Shown: positions 1-9,607 of the stretch, in pieces
How the letters are laid out: every line of letters starts with the position of its first letter
How positions within the stretch are numbered: the first letter of the stretch is position 1
Source: Hahella sp. KA22
GTDB taxonomy: Bacteria; Pseudomonadota; Gammaproteobacteria; Pseudomonadales; Oleiphilaceae
Reading direction: 5' to 3'
Assembly: GCF_004135205.1 (NCBI RefSeq)
Contig: NZ_CP035490.1
Location: 1,488,001 to 1,552,000, forward strand
DNA length: 64,000 nucleotides
Program-made: the position numbers and the translations under genes
Notes under the pieces: generated by a model
What the model was told of the DNA's origin: nothing
The model's input: the letters and a program-made list of their open reading frames with translations, nothing else
The model's database searches: none

Positions 1-410
1 ACGGCTGGTTGCTCACCTATCTCGTTTCACTGTATATCCTGATTCCCATGTTTGGGGGCGTTATCCTCTACATTGCCGGCGCAGGCGTTATTGCTATCGC
101 CTTTGGTATTTCGATCCTGTTGACGGCCAAGACCATACGTCCTTTGCGTCCTTTGTTTCGCAAAGCTTATGGTACGGCGAGCGCTAAAGTCATCGTCATC
201 GGAAGAACCGGGACTGTGCGGTCAGGGAGCGTCAGTGAAACGTTTGGGGAAGCGGAAATAACCGTCGATGGCGCGCATCTCATTCTGAAGGCCAGAGGTG
301 AAGCGGGCTTGAATCTGAAGCGTGGAGATAAAGTCATATTCATTAAATACCTGGAAGCGGAAAACGCCTATCAGGTGATGCCCGAAGAAGACTTTTTGGC
401 GGACTCTTGA
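1..410 (+). CDS. OB-fold membrane protein, NfeD/YqiJ-like (5' partial)
   Basis: The reading frame is open at the left edge, so the true start lies outside the window; the first usable codon inside is a TTG at 9. The visible part has two hydrophobic segments within its first 40 residues, then a basic linker and a C-terminal beta-rich stretch of about 75 residues. That stretch (VIGRTGTVRSG near its start, GDKVIFIKYLE near its end) fits the OB-fold of NfeD/YqiJ-type proteins. In E. coli yqiJ precedes the flotillin gene yqiK, and here too a flotillin-like gene follows after 74 bases, so the two probably form one operon. The likely role is as partner of the flotillin in a membrane microdomain. The family call is from pattern and context. 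Confidence 0.7.
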   Translation, partial: GWLLTYLVSLYILIPMFGGVILYIAGAGVIAIAFGISILLTAKTIRPLRPLFRKAYGTASAKVIVIGRTGTVRSGSVSETFGEAEITVDGAHLILKARGEAGLNLKRGDKVIFIKYLEAENAYQVMPEEDFLADS

Positions 411-484
411 TAGCCGCCGTTGCAATATTTCGAACTAATTAAATTCATAAATCAACTAGGCATAGAGCTAGGAGAAAGTGGCTT

Positions 485-2485
485 ATGGAAGTGGAAGCGG
501 GAGCTTTTATTGGTGTTTCTGTTTTTATCGGAGGTGGTTTCCTAATACTGCTGGGAGTCATCGGCCTGTTTAAAGCCTTCTACAAGAAAGTAGAACAAGG
601 ACAAGCGCTGATTGTTAACGATACGACAACTCAGCCGAAAGTGTACTTTACCGGCGCCATGGTGCTGCCGGTTGTTCACAAAGCCGAAACCATGAAGATT
701 TCGGTTATCACGCTGGAGATTGATCGCCGCGGTAAAGACGGCCTGATCTGTCGGGATAACCTGCGTGCTGACATTACCGTCGCGTTCTATTTGCGGGTGA
801 ATGAGACCGCGGAAGATGTGTTGAAAGTGGCGAAAGCGGTGGGCGTGTCCCGCGCGTCGGACCGCGTTGCCGTCAATGAGCTGTTTAACGCCAAGTTCTC
901 CGAAGCGCTGAAGACGGTCGGTAAGCAAATGGAGTTTCTGGGGCTGTTTGAAGACCGTATCGGCTTCCGTGACCGCATTGTTCAGACCATCGGTAACGAC
1001 CTGAACGGTTATGTGCTCGAAGACGTCGCCATCGACTATCTGGAGCAAACGCCTAAATCCAGTCTGGATTCCAGCAACATTCTGGATTCCGAGGGCATCA
1101 AGAAGATTACCGAAATCACGGCTCAGCACAATATCCATACCAACCGTCTGGAGCGTGACGAAGAGCTGGAGATCAAGCGTAAGAACGTCGCCACGCGGGA
1201 GGCCATGCTGGAGCTGGAGCGGCAGCAGGCTGACGCTGAAGCGAAGCAGAAGCGCGAGGTGGAGTCCATCCAGGCTCGTGAAACCGCCGAAACCCAGAAA
1301 GTTCGCGAGGAAGAGCGCAAGAAAGCAGAGGAAGCGCGCATTCTGACGGAAGAGCAGCTGTCGATTGCGGAAGAGAATAAGCAGCGTCAGGTTGAAATCG
1401 CGGTTAAGAACCGTGAGCGCGCAGTAGCGATCGAACATGAGAAAGTCGAGAAAGCCCGTCAGCTGGAAATGGTTAACCGCGAGCGTGAAGTAGAACTGCA
1501 GCGCATCGCCAAAGAGAAGGAGCTGGAAGAGCAGCGCAAAGTGATCACGCTGACGATCAGCGAGCGTATCTCCGTCGAGAAGAAAGTGGCGGAAGAAGAA
1601 GAGCGCATCAAAGAAGTTCGTGAAGTGTCTATGGCGGAACGCGAGAAGCAAGTGCGCATTCTGGCGGCCCAGGCGGAAGCGGATGAGCAACTGGTCAAGC
1701 AGGTGAAAGCGGCGGAAGCGGAGAAAGAGAAAGCCCTGTTCCGCGCCCAGGAGATCAACACCATTGCGCAGGCGGAGCTGGAAGCTTCTTCCAAGAAAGC
1801 GGAAGCCAACAAGAAGGAAGCCGAGGGCATCCAGGCGATGGAAGCCGCGTCCGGACTGGCGCAAGCCCGTGTAGCGGAAGCCAAGGCGGCCGCCTACGAG
1901 CGCGAAGGTCAGGCGAAGGCGAATGCTCAGAAAGCGGAAGGCCTGGCGAAGGCGGAAGTCGTCGAGGCCCAGGCGGCGGCCAACGAGAAGAGTGGTCTGG
2001 CGGACGCCAAGGTGCTGGAAGAGAAACTCACCGCCAAGGCGCGTGGAGACGAGAGCATTGGTATGGCGAAAGCGCGGGCGGAAAGAGAGCTGGGCGCGAC
2101 CGAAGCGGAAATTATTCGTCAGAAAGCCAAAGCGGAAGCGGACGGCCTGGTGGAGAAATTCAACGCGATGGGCAACATGTCTCCGGAAGCCCGTGAGTTC
2201 GAAGAGTTCCGTATGCGAATGGACGCTGCGATCAAGGAAGTCATGGCGAGCATCGAAGCCAACAAGTCTATTGCGACCGACCAGGCGCAAGTGCTGGCGC
2301 AAGCGCTGCAGAAGTCCAATATCGAGATCGTCGGAGGCGGCGGAGAGTACTTCGAGAGCTTCTCCAAAGCTCTGGCTGTCGGCAAAGCCATCGATGGCGT
2401 GGCTGGCAAGAGTCAGGCGGTGCAAGCGGCGCTGGACAAGCTGTTGTCCATCACCGGCAAACCGTCCGGCGAGAAGTCCCACTAA
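485..2485 (+). CDS. Flotillin-like SPFH/band 7 protein, YqiK type
   Basis: A 666-residue protein that begins with one transmembrane segment (about residues 6-28) carrying no cleavable signal. An SPFH/band 7 domain follows (about 35-210). Then comes a very long, highly charged Ala/Glu/Lys/Arg/Gln coiled coil (about 210-530) and a flotillin-type tail (QALQKSNIEIVGGGGEYFES). The start is supported by AGGAGAAAG upstream of the ATG. Flotillins form oligomers on the inner membrane and organise lipid domains; YqiK-like members are longer than the classical FloA/FloT type. The OB-fold gene lies just upstream and a giant ATPase gene starts 88 bases downstream on the same strand, so the three are probably co-expressed. 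The specific function is unknown. Confidence 0.88.
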   Translation: MEVEAGAFIGVSVFIGGGFLILLGVIGLFKAFYKKVEQGQALIVNDTTTQPKVYFTGAMVLPVVHKAETMKISVITLEIDRRGKDGLICRDNLRADITVAFYLRVNETAEDVLKVAKAVGVSRASDRVAVNELFNAKFSEALKTVGKQMEFLGLFEDRIGFRDRIVQTIGNDLNGYVLEDVAIDYLEQTPKSSLDSSNILDSEGIKKITEITAQHNIHTNRLERDEELEIKRKNVATREAMLELERQQADAEAKQKREVESIQARETAETQKVREEERKKAEEARILTEEQLSIAEENKQRQVEIAVKNRERAVAIEHEKVEKARQLEMVNREREVELQRIAKEKELEEQRKVITLTISERISVEKKVAEEEERIKEVREVSMAEREKQVRILAAQAEADEQLVKQVKAAEAEKEKALFRAQEINTIAQAELEASSKKAEANKKEAEGIQAMEAASGLAQARVAEAKAAAYEREGQAKANAQKAEGLAKAEVVEAQAAANEKSGLADAKVLEEKLTAKARGDESIGMAKARAERELGATEAEIIRQKAKAEADGLVEKFNAMGNMSPEAREFEEFRMRMDAAIKEVMASIEANKSIATDQAQVLAQALQKSNIEIVGGGGEYFESFSKALAVGKAIDGVAGKSQAVQAALDKLLSITGKPSGEKSH

Positions 2486-2573
2486 CCCTTCGACCCTTTC
2501 TTTGCAGTCAGACGGGCGGCTTTGGTCGCCCGTCGGCCTGATCTGATAGAACCGCAGTTTGGATGGAGTCTTT

Positions 2574-5500
2574 ATGACATCGCAAACCAATGATCTGGTT
2601 GAAAACGCCATTGCTGAAGGAGGCGCTTATGAAGTATTGCGCAAACGCCTTCAGGAACAGGGGCTTCGCCTGCGTGAACTGGTGGAGGCGCTTAACAAGG
2701 AGCGTCTGCAAGAGTTCGGCAGCTCCGATATGGATATCCTCAGTCGCATCCGGGTGCGCACCGAGAATAATTGCGTCGCCCGAGACATCGTACGGGTCGG
2801 GGACTTTCTGCTATTCGGATACAACGTTTTTATCGGCCTGAAGAAAGAAACCAAAGTCTCCGATGTTTTCGCGTTGTATCAGCTGACCGAAACTGAGCAG
2901 GGACTGGAGCTCAGCGAGCATTCTTCAGACGGAACCTTCCTGGCGGACGCCAAGTTCCTCTCTGATTTTAATGAACTATACACATACTATAAAAACGCCA
3001 AGTTGCTGCAGCTGGTGGTGCGCCAGGGGCGTCTGCTGGCGGCGTTTCAAATTGGCGAGCGGTTAGAAGATCTGCGTGTTTTCCAGTGGGCGGTTAACGC
3101 CGCTGGCGAGGTGGACAGTTACATCGACAATCGCGGTGAACGCTATATCCAACTGCCTCCCCGCCATGACTTTGAATGGATTGAGATCAAGCGGGAGCAA
3201 GTGGTCGAGGGGCTGCATCCGCACATCAATATCCTCGACACTTTGTTCGTCGATAACATTCGCGGCGACCTGACGTTTAAGGTCGAAAATAACACCCGCA
3301 CCGGTGAAGGGATCTTTTCCGACCCGGTTGAGGATGAAAATCAGTCCCTGGATGACGGCCAGTTTTTTTATGCGGAAGTGGGCGAGCTGATCCTGATAAA
3401 GGTCCTGCCGTATCGGGAAGAGAGCTGGCGCTACTACGTTTTCAACAAGCGTCTCAGTAAAGTGACGCGCATTGACGCCATAGGTCAGTCCTGCGTTCAA
3501 TTGCCGGAAGATCATGGCCTCATGTTCCCTGGTGGCTATTATCTGGAAACCGGCGAACTTAAGCATTTTGACGAAGAGATCGACGGCTTTCGCTTCAAAC
3601 GCGCGATTCGCTCGCCCAACGGTGAGGACGTGTTGTTTGTCTTTTATGAAATTCCCCAAGGCATCAGTGGCTTATACAGCTATAACCTGATCACCAAATC
3701 CCTGCAGAACCCTATCGTCGGCCATGGCTACGCGTTGCTTAACGACGGTCGGATGGTGGTGTTCACGGCGGATGATGAGCCGACGCGTATTCATCCTATG
3801 CAGGTATGGAAGACTCCTTATTTCAGCGAAACTTTCGCCGCCCAGGATAGCGCGAGTCAGACATTTCTGGGACGTATCGGCAACAAGGAGTTGGTGCGCG
3901 GGATATCTGACCTGCTCAGTATTTGTCGTCTGGTGGAGCAGAATTTCGCCTCTTTCGAGCACTACAACTCGTTGATCAAATCCGCCATGCGCTTGTTCGA
4001 TCAGTATTACTGGTTGGACTCCAAAGAATTGGCGGAGGTGCACGGGCTATTGAAAGAGCTGGTCGCCAGCGGTGAGCTGGTGCTGGACGAATATGAGAAG
4101 GTCGCGTCGATTCAGGAGAGTTCGCGCACCGCGCTGGAACAGGCGGCGGCGGATAAGAAAAAACTGATTCAAAGTTTGTCGCCGGAATCCTGGAGCCAGC
4201 CTGGCGATTTCGTCAATGCGCTGGACGCGGCCCGCAAGTTGCGCGGCAGGCTGATGACGCTGCGTGATTACCGTTATATCGACCTCTCTGCGATCGACGC
4301 AATGGAAGCTGAGTTGGTGGAGACCGAGCAGGAGCTGGCGCAGGAAACCGTCAAGTTCCTGGCGACCCCCAAAGCGCTTGATGGCTATTACGAGCGCCTG
4401 GATGAGCTAACGGAGAAGGCGGAAAAACTGGAAACCCGCGCCGAGCTGAAGCCATTGCTGGAAGAGTTTGGGGCAATCAGCGCCGGGCTGGATTTACTGT
4501 CTGAGCTGGTGGCGACACTGGAGGTGGAGGACGCTGTACAGCGCACGCACATCATCGACGGTATTTCCGAGCTGTACGCCAAGATCAACCAGCAAAAAGC
4601 GAAGGTTCAGAACAAGGCCAAGTCGCTGGGTTCAAAAGAGGCGACTGCGCAATTCGCCGCGCAGTTCCGCTTGTTTGAGCAAAGCCTCAGCAATGCTCTT
4701 GGTCTGGCGGATACTCCGGATAAATGCGACGAGTTGCTGTCACGGCTGCTGAACCAGTTGCAGGAGTTGGAAGGGCAATTTGGCGAGTTTGATGAGTTTC
4801 TGGGAGACATCCTCGCCAAGCGCGATGAAGTGTATGACGCGTTCGACAAGCATAAGCAGCGCCTGATCGAAGAGCGTCAGCGCAAGACGCATACCCTGGC
4901 GGACGCCGCCGGGCGCATACTGGAAAGCATCGGCAAGCGCTGTCAGCGCTTCCAGCAAATGGATGAGGTGAACACCTTCTTCGCATCCGACGCGTTGGCG
5001 CAGAAAGTCCGGCAAATAGTGAAGCAGTTGCGTGAGCTGGGTGATCAGATCGCCGCTGACGATCTGGAAAGCCGCCTGAAGTCCGCCAAGGAGCAAGCGG
5101 TAAGAGGATTGCGGGACAAAACGGACATTTTCGAAGAGGGCGGCAAGGTCATCAAGCTAGGGCCGCGTCACCGCTTCAGCGTCAATACGCAGGAACTGGA
5201 CCTGTCGATTTTGCCCAGGGACGGCAAGCTGTTTATTCATGTGACTGGTAGCGATTACTACCAGCCGATTGATGATGCGGAGCTGGATGCCTGCCGTCGT
5301 TATTGGGATATGACGCTGATATCGGAAACGCCGGATGTATATCGCGCGGAGTTTCTGGCGCATCGTTTTCTGGAGCGTCTCAGCGATCCTAAAGAGGTCG
5401 CCTTCAAAGATAAGGTCATGCAGGCGTTGGCGGCCGGAGATGGAATACAGCCGTTTGTCGCGGAATTCGCCGGTCCCCGCTATAAAGAAGGGTATGAAAA

Positions 5501-7826
5501 AGGCATTCATGACCATGACGCGGCGCTGATTCTGGCGAAGATTCTGCCAGTCATCAATCAGGCGCAGCTGCTGAAATATACTGGACGCATTCGAGCGCTG
5601 GCCTGCTTGTTCTGGTCTGTCTGGCAGCAAGGCGAAGAGAGCGCCGCCCGTCGCGCGCAGGCGCGTGCGGCGCAGATCATGCTGGATGTGTTGAACAGTC
5701 CTCGGGCGATGTCGCAGTTGCAGGGGGCGCTGGCGGATAAGCTGACGCAGTTTGTGGCCGAGCAACGTCTGGATTTCAGTGAGGTGGATGTCGCGCAGGC
5801 GGCGGCATATTTGGCCGCCGAGTTGGGCAAAGACGCTCTCGCTTTCGAAACCGGCAAATACGCCCTGGATTGCTATGAGCGCATGAAACTCAATCTGCAG
5901 ACCTCCAATGCCTGGAATATGCTGCAGGAGAGCATGAAGTCTCTGGACGGCGATTTGGGCGCACGCTGGCGCCTGGCGCAGAGCTGGCTGCAGGCGTTCA
6001 TACAATCTACGGGCCAGGCGTTCGAGGATTTTCATTACGAGGCGGTGGCGATTCTGGCGGCGGAGCAGGAAATCCCCAGGGATAAGCGCGAGGTCGACTT
6101 ACGATTCACCGTATCCGGTTTGCTGGGCTCGCATCCGCGGATCAAGGAGCAAGCGCTGCAACTGGCGTTAGACGACTTCATGGCGCGTATGACTCGTCAT
6201 GTTGAAGAGGATATCGTCGGTTATGAGCGTTTCCTCAAGCTGCGTCAGCAAAAGCTGGATCAGGCTCGCAAAATGCTACGTCTGAGTGAACTCAAGCCTC
6301 GGCCGCTGACTTCGTTCGTGCGCAACAAGCTGATTAATGACCACTACCTGAAGTTCATTGGCGATAACCTCGCCAAGCAGATGGGAACCGTTGGCGAAAG
6401 CAAGCGTACGGATAATATGGGCTTGCTGATGATGATATCCCCACCGGGATACGGTAAGACCACGTTAATGGAGTACACCGCCAGCCGTTTGGGGCTGACT
6501 TTCGTCAAAGTGAACTGTCCTTCTCTGGGCCATGACGTGGTCTCGCTGGACCCTGAAAAGGCGCCGCACTCGACGGCCAGACAGGAGTTGATCAAGCTGA
6601 ACTTTGGCTTTGAACTGGCCAACAACGTCATGCTGTATCTGGACGATATCCAGCATACGCATCCAGAGTTTCTGCAGAAATTTATCTCCCTCTGCGACGG
6701 CACGCGAAGAGTGGAGGGGGTCTGGAACGGAGAAACCCGGACTTACGACCTGCGCGGCAAGAAGTTCTGCATCGTCATGGCGGGTAACCCCTACACCGAG
6801 AGCGGTGAAACGTTCAAAGTGCCGGATATGCTCGCCAACCGGGCTGACATCTATAACCTTGGCGATGTTCTTGGCGGCATGGAAGACGCCTTTGCGATGA
6901 GCTATATCGAGAACGCGATGACATCCAACCCAGTCTTGGCGCCGCTGGCGACCAGGGATATGGAGGATTTCTACAAGTTCATTGATGCCGCGAAGGGGCG
7001 TGAAGTCGCCGCAACAGATATGAAGCACACCTACAGCGGCGCCGAGTTCAAAGAAGTGGTCGATGTATTAGGTAAGCTGATGGATGTGCAAAAAGTCGTG
7101 TTGCGGGTCAATCAGGAATATATTCGCAGCAGCGCCCAGGCTGACGCCTATCGCTCCGAGCCAACATTTAAGTTGCAGGGCAGTTATCGCAACATGAATA
7201 AGCTGGCGGAAAAAATCACCTCGGTGATGACTGGGGATGAACTCCAGCAACTGCTGGAAGACCACTATCAGGGCGAGTCGCAGTTGTTAACCCAGGGGGC
7301 GGAAGAGAACCTGCTGAAACTGGCGGAATTGCGTGGGACGCTGACGGCTGAGCAGCAAATCCGTTGGTCTGCGATCAAAGAAGAGTTCGCTAAAAACCGG
7401 GGTCTGAAGGACATGGATGCGTCACAACAGGCAGTGCGCCAACTGCGGGAAATGACGGATGGATTGAGTCGTCTTACTGAGGTTGTCGGACAGGGGAATA
7501 AGCCTGCTATGCCGGTGGAAACGCCCAAGGATCACTCCGCTGATGTGGTCAAGCAACTGGCCAGAATGGTCAAGGCCATGAGCGAGTTGAAAGACGCTGC
7601 GCCGAAAGTGGATGTAGCGCCCAAAGTGGAAGTCGTTAACCAGCCTATGCCTGGGCTGGATAAAATACTCGCGACCCTGGCCGACACCATTCAAAACAGT
7701 ATTTATCCCCTGGTAAAAACTATGGACGGTAAGCTGCAGTTGGACTTGGAGACCCACAAGCGTATGGCGGACTTGAACGCCAAAATAGACAGTCTGCGAC
7801 TTGAGCTGAAGAAACCGGAAGCCTAG
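2574..7826 (+). CDS. Giant AAA ATPase of the DUF3686 / 'DNA repair ATPase' type
   Basis: A 1750-residue protein. I chose the ATG at 2574 (GGATGGAG just upstream) over an in-frame TTG at 2559. The N-terminal 450 residues or so look beta-rich, followed by long helical coiled-coil stretches (about 460-850). A single AAA module sits near 1260-1500: Walker A is PPGYGKTT with Lys about 1295, and Walker B is LYLDDIQ with Asp-Asp at about 1357-1358. The C-terminal 200 residues are helical. I associate this arrangement with DUF3686 plus AAA proteins often labelled 'DNA repair ATPase'; that label is inherited and not evidence for a repair role. The gene follows the flotillin gene and ends at a strong terminator, which suggests a membrane-linked remodelling ATPase. 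Its substrate is unknown. Confidence 0.8.
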   Translation: MTSQTNDLVENAIAEGGAYEVLRKRLQEQGLRLRELVEALNKERLQEFGSSDMDILSRIRVRTENNCVARDIVRVGDFLLFGYNVFIGLKKETKVSDVFALYQLTETEQGLELSEHSSDGTFLADAKFLSDFNELYTYYKNAKLLQLVVRQGRLLAAFQIGERLEDLRVFQWAVNAAGEVDSYIDNRGERYIQLPPRHDFEWIEIKREQVVEGLHPHINILDTLFVDNIRGDLTFKVENNTRTGEGIFSDPVEDENQSLDDGQFFYAEVGELILIKVLPYREESWRYYVFNKRLSKVTRIDAIGQSCVQLPEDHGLMFPGGYYLETGELKHFDEEIDGFRFKRAIRSPNGEDVLFVFYEIPQGISGLYSYNLITKSLQNPIVGHGYALLNDGRMVVFTADDEPTRIHPMQVWKTPYFSETFAAQDSASQTFLGRIGNKELVRGISDLLSICRLVEQNFASFEHYNSLIKSAMRLFDQYYWLDSKELAEVHGLLKELVASGELVLDEYEKVASIQESSRTALEQAAADKKKLIQSLSPESWSQPGDFVNALDAARKLRGRLMTLRDYRYIDLSAIDAMEAELVETEQELAQETVKFLATPKALDGYYERLDELTEKAEKLETRAELKPLLEEFGAISAGLDLLSELVATLEVEDAVQRTHIIDGISELYAKINQQKAKVQNKAKSLGSKEATAQFAAQFRLFEQSLSNALGLADTPDKCDELLSRLLNQLQELEGQFGEFDEFLGDILAKRDEVYDAFDKHKQRLIEERQRKTHTLADAAGRILESIGKRCQRFQQMDEVNTFFASDALAQKVRQIVKQLRELGDQIAADDLESRLKSAKEQAVRGLRDKTDIFEEGGKVIKLGPRHRFSVNTQELDLSILPRDGKLFIHVTGSDYYQPIDDAELDACRRYWDMTLISETPDVYRAEFLAHRFLERLSDPKEVAFKDKVMQALAAGDGIQPFVAEFAGPRYKEGYEKGIHDHDAALILAKILPVINQAQLLKYTGRIRALACLFWSVWQQGEESAARRAQARAAQIMLDVLNSPRAMSQLQGALADKLTQFVAEQRLDFSEVDVAQAAAYLAAELGKDALAFETGKYALDCYERMKLNLQTSNAWNMLQESMKSLDGDLGARWRLAQSWLQAFIQSTGQAFEDFHYEAVAILAAEQEIPRDKREVDLRFTVSGLLGSHPRIKEQALQLALDDFMARMTRHVEEDIVGYERFLKLRQQKLDQARKMLRLSELKPRPLTSFVRNKLINDHYLKFIGDNLAKQMGTVGESKRTDNMGLLMMISPPGYGKTTLMEYTASRLGLTFVKVNCPSLGHDVVSLDPEKAPHSTARQELIKLNFGFELANNVMLYLDDIQHTHPEFLQKFISLCDGTRRVEGVWNGETRTYDLRGKKFCIVMAGNPYTESGETFKVPDMLANRADIYNLGDVLGGMEDAFAMSYIENAMTSNPVLAPLATRDMEDFYKFIDAAKGREVAATDMKHTYSGAEFKEVVDVLGKLMDVQKVVLRVNQEYIRSSAQADAYRSEPTFKLQGSYRNMNKLAEKITSVMTGDELQQLLEDHYQGESQLLTQGAEENLLKLAELRGTLTAEQQIRWSAIKEEFAKNRGLKDMDASQQAVRQLREMTDGLSRLTEVVGQGNKPAMPVETPKDHSADVVKQLARMVKAMSELKDAAPKVDVAPKVEVVNQPMPGLDKILATLADTIQNSIYPLVKTMDGKLQLDLETHKRMADLNAKIDSLRLELKKPEA

Positions 7827-7857
7827 TCGGCGGGGAAGGCGGATTCTGTTGATAAAC

Positions 7858-7885
7858 AAAAGCGGGCGTTAAGCCCGCTTTTTTG
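7858..7885. terminator. Bidirectional intrinsic terminator
   Basis: A perfect 10-bp stem, AAAAGCGGGC pairing with GCCCGCTTTT around a 5-base loop, has A-tracts and T-tracts on both sides. It lies between the convergent ATPase gene and zinc-ribbon gene and can serve both. Confidence 0.9.
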
Positions 7886-7887
7886 TA

Positions 7888-8439
7888 TTACCGGTTGGCG
7901 GAGTAGGGATCTTTAGCCAGTAGATAGGCGATCATTGATTTCTGTTTGGACTGTTTGTCCAGCCACTCGCGAATCTCCCGCAGTCTGGCGTATTCCTCTT
8001 TGCCGAACTCTTCTTCATATAACGCTTCGAAGACATCCCGGGCTTTGCTCTCGCGAATCTTGCGCTGCCAGGGATCGGTGAAAATCGCATTCAATTTGGT
8101 GGCGAGTCCTTCCCGCTTCAGCAAATCCCATTCGCCTTTATCCAGCCACATGGCGAGAATTTCCGGACTGAGGTCGAGTCGGTGATCAGTATTTTTTGAA
8201 ATACGATATTTCAGCATCAGGCGGCCGGTTTTAGGGCAGAGCAGCGCTTTTTTGGAATCTTCCGCATTAACTGCGAGATCAAAGTCCGCTTCGCTTAAAG
8301 AATGCTCCGAGTTTAACCAGCGAAGGTAATCCTGCAGATAAATCAGGGTTCCGCCGCAGTTATCGCAGATATGGCAGGCCAGTAAGTCTTCGAGGAAACC
8401 GGGCTTTAGTGCGCCTGAGTTACAGCTTGTGCATTTCAT
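7888..8439 (-). CDS. Zinc-ribbon (zf-TFIIB-like) protein
   Basis: A 183-residue protein starting MKCTSC. The start is chosen because GGAAGA lies upstream of the ATG and because the zinc ribbon begins at residue 1; the frame stays open further upstream without a recognisable domain. Two CxxC pairs (CTSC near residue 3, CDNC near residue 26) form the ribbon. A C-terminal charged helical part follows, with KARDVFEALYEEEFG and a tail ending AYLLAKDPYSANR. It has no signal peptide and is probably cytoplasmic. It converges on the giant ATPase gene and shares its terminator, so a functional link is possible but not shown. Proteins with this ribbon are often of unknown function. Confidence 0.65.
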   Translation of the reverse strand: MKCTSCNSGALKPGFLEDLLACHICDNCGGTLIYLQDYLRWLNSEHSLSEADFDLAVNAEDSKKALLCPKTGRLMLKYRISKNTDHRLDLSPEILAMWLDKGEWDLLKREGLATKLNAIFTDPWQRKIRESKARDVFEALYEEEFGKEEYARLREIREWLDKQSKQKSMIAYLLAKDPYSANR

Positions 8440-8836
8440 GGAATGGTCTTCCTTATAGTAGATGCTGTCTTGAGGAAAAGCATAAACTGGCGGCTTTTCA
8501 CTCTGCGCCGCGACAGGATACGCGCGGACGCTTTTATATTGGAGCGCGATTATAAAGAAGGGACTCAAATGCGATCTTTTGATCACTCTGTATTCCTGAG
8601 TGGCGCTCAAATACGAAACGGTATTGTATTAACTCAGGGGCGGAAACGACAGGGCCAAATGGCTAAACGTCGATAGAATCGGAGCGTTCGATCACCTGGA
8701 AGAAATATTATCAATAAGCCGGGAGGGAAAGCCGCCATGAAAGCGGAATATTGCGTTAGCCCTGACTTCGCCTGCAACTGGCGGATACTGCTGCCAGTGT
8801 TAGAGCAGGCGTAAAAGGGGCGCTGATCACGAAAAC
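8440..8836. other. Intergenic stretch with two doubtful micro-ORFs
   Basis: No recognisable gene. Two short plus-strand frames have a plausible ribosome binding site. One is at 8569-8676 (35 residues, starts MRSFDHSVF, basic C-terminus, AGAAGGGA upstream). The other is at 8737-8814 (25 residues, starts MKAEYCVSPDF, GGGAGGG upstream). Neither resembles a family I know. The leader of the minus-strand zinc-ribbon gene must also lie here. Confidence 0.3.
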
Positions 8837-9130
8837 CTAATTGGTTTCGTTGTTCAGCACTAACGTTCTTTTCCTTTTCACAACAACCTTCGGCGTGTGG
8901 GCCGGGGCTGACCTGCCGCCATAATAATGGCCTCGGTCTTCTGTCCTTGCAGTACTTTCAATGGCGGATTTAGACTCGCGTATAAGTTGGCATACTTGAA
9001 CCGGCGACAGGTGCTTGGGTACCTGGATAGGCCTCAGCTCCACAATTTCCCCGTTCCGTAGTTCAAATGCCATTTCGAAACCACTTATATGACGAGCTAT
9101 ATTGAGTTTTGAATCAATGTTCCATTCCAT
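8837..9130 (-). CDS. Hypothetical protein, 97 residues
   Basis: A small soluble protein starting MEWNIDSKLNIARHISGFEM. The ATG at 9130 is preferred to an upstream in-frame GTG (9139), because a GGAG motif lies about 10 bases before the ATG but only one base before the GTG. The central part (LRNGEIVELRPIQVPKHLSP) looks like a short beta structure with a following helix, and the tail is basic (VVVKRKRTL). I recognise no family. It is isolated in a poorly conserved stretch and may be strain-specific. Confidence 0.5.
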   Translation of the reverse strand: MEWNIDSKLNIARHISGFEMAFELRNGEIVELRPIQVPKHLSPVQVCQLIRESKSAIESTARTEDRGHYYGGRSAPAHTPKVVVKRKRTLVLNNETN

Positions 9131-9607
9131 GTGATTCACGCTCCGTAGTTTTTCTGGTTATCTAGGGTGTTGCCGGTAGACGAGGCCGCCTCCATACGAT
9201 TTAAGTGGGCCTTACCAAACCTGGAAGGCGTCCTTTGCTGGAAAGTCGAAGAGGGCGTGAGAGCCTTCCACGATACTCCAAACAAGACCTGGATGATCCC
9301 GCAAGGGGGCGTCCACGAACTGGCCGGAACGGCTAGTATAGACACTTACGCGGCGAATAATAACAACGACTGTGTAACAGGATGTATCCCGGCAAAAGCG
9401 GCGCCAGGATAATAAGGTGAGCGGCGTTCAGTTTTACTGTGACGCGCTGGTGATTTCTACGACGGAAAAAGCGTTGATATGGTCGTTATCTTAGCAGGAA
9501 TATCTTCTTTTTGTGTGTGGCTAATGTAAAAACATGTCAAAACCCGTCGCCGCCAGATGCGCCTGCGCCGGGCAGCAGGGGTTGCTAGTCGCCGTGTCAG
9601 GGCGCGG
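9131..9607. other. Gene-poor stretch
   Basis: No convincing gene. Overlapping open frames exist on both strands at 9136-9412, none with a good ribosome binding site or a familiar motif. The plus frame (contains DTPNKTWMIPQGG) reads somewhat like real protein but lacks a good start, so it could be a gene remnant. The rest shows nothing I can name. Confidence 0.3.

Noticed and set aside
542-2611. 689-residue open frame on the minus strand opposite the flotillin gene
   Set aside because: It is the antisense shadow of a repetitive charged coiled-coil gene with strong codon bias; the protein is Arg/Phe/Leu-rich and resembles nothing, while the plus strand has clear SPFH features.
5157-6035. 292-residue frame opposite the giant ATPase gene
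   Set aside because: It is internal to a well-supported gene on the other strand and shows no recognisable motif.
9167-9412. 81-residue plus-strand frame that reads somewhat like protein
   Set aside because: It has a GTG start without a ribosome binding site, and an open frame also exists on the other strand; kept only as a possible remnant.
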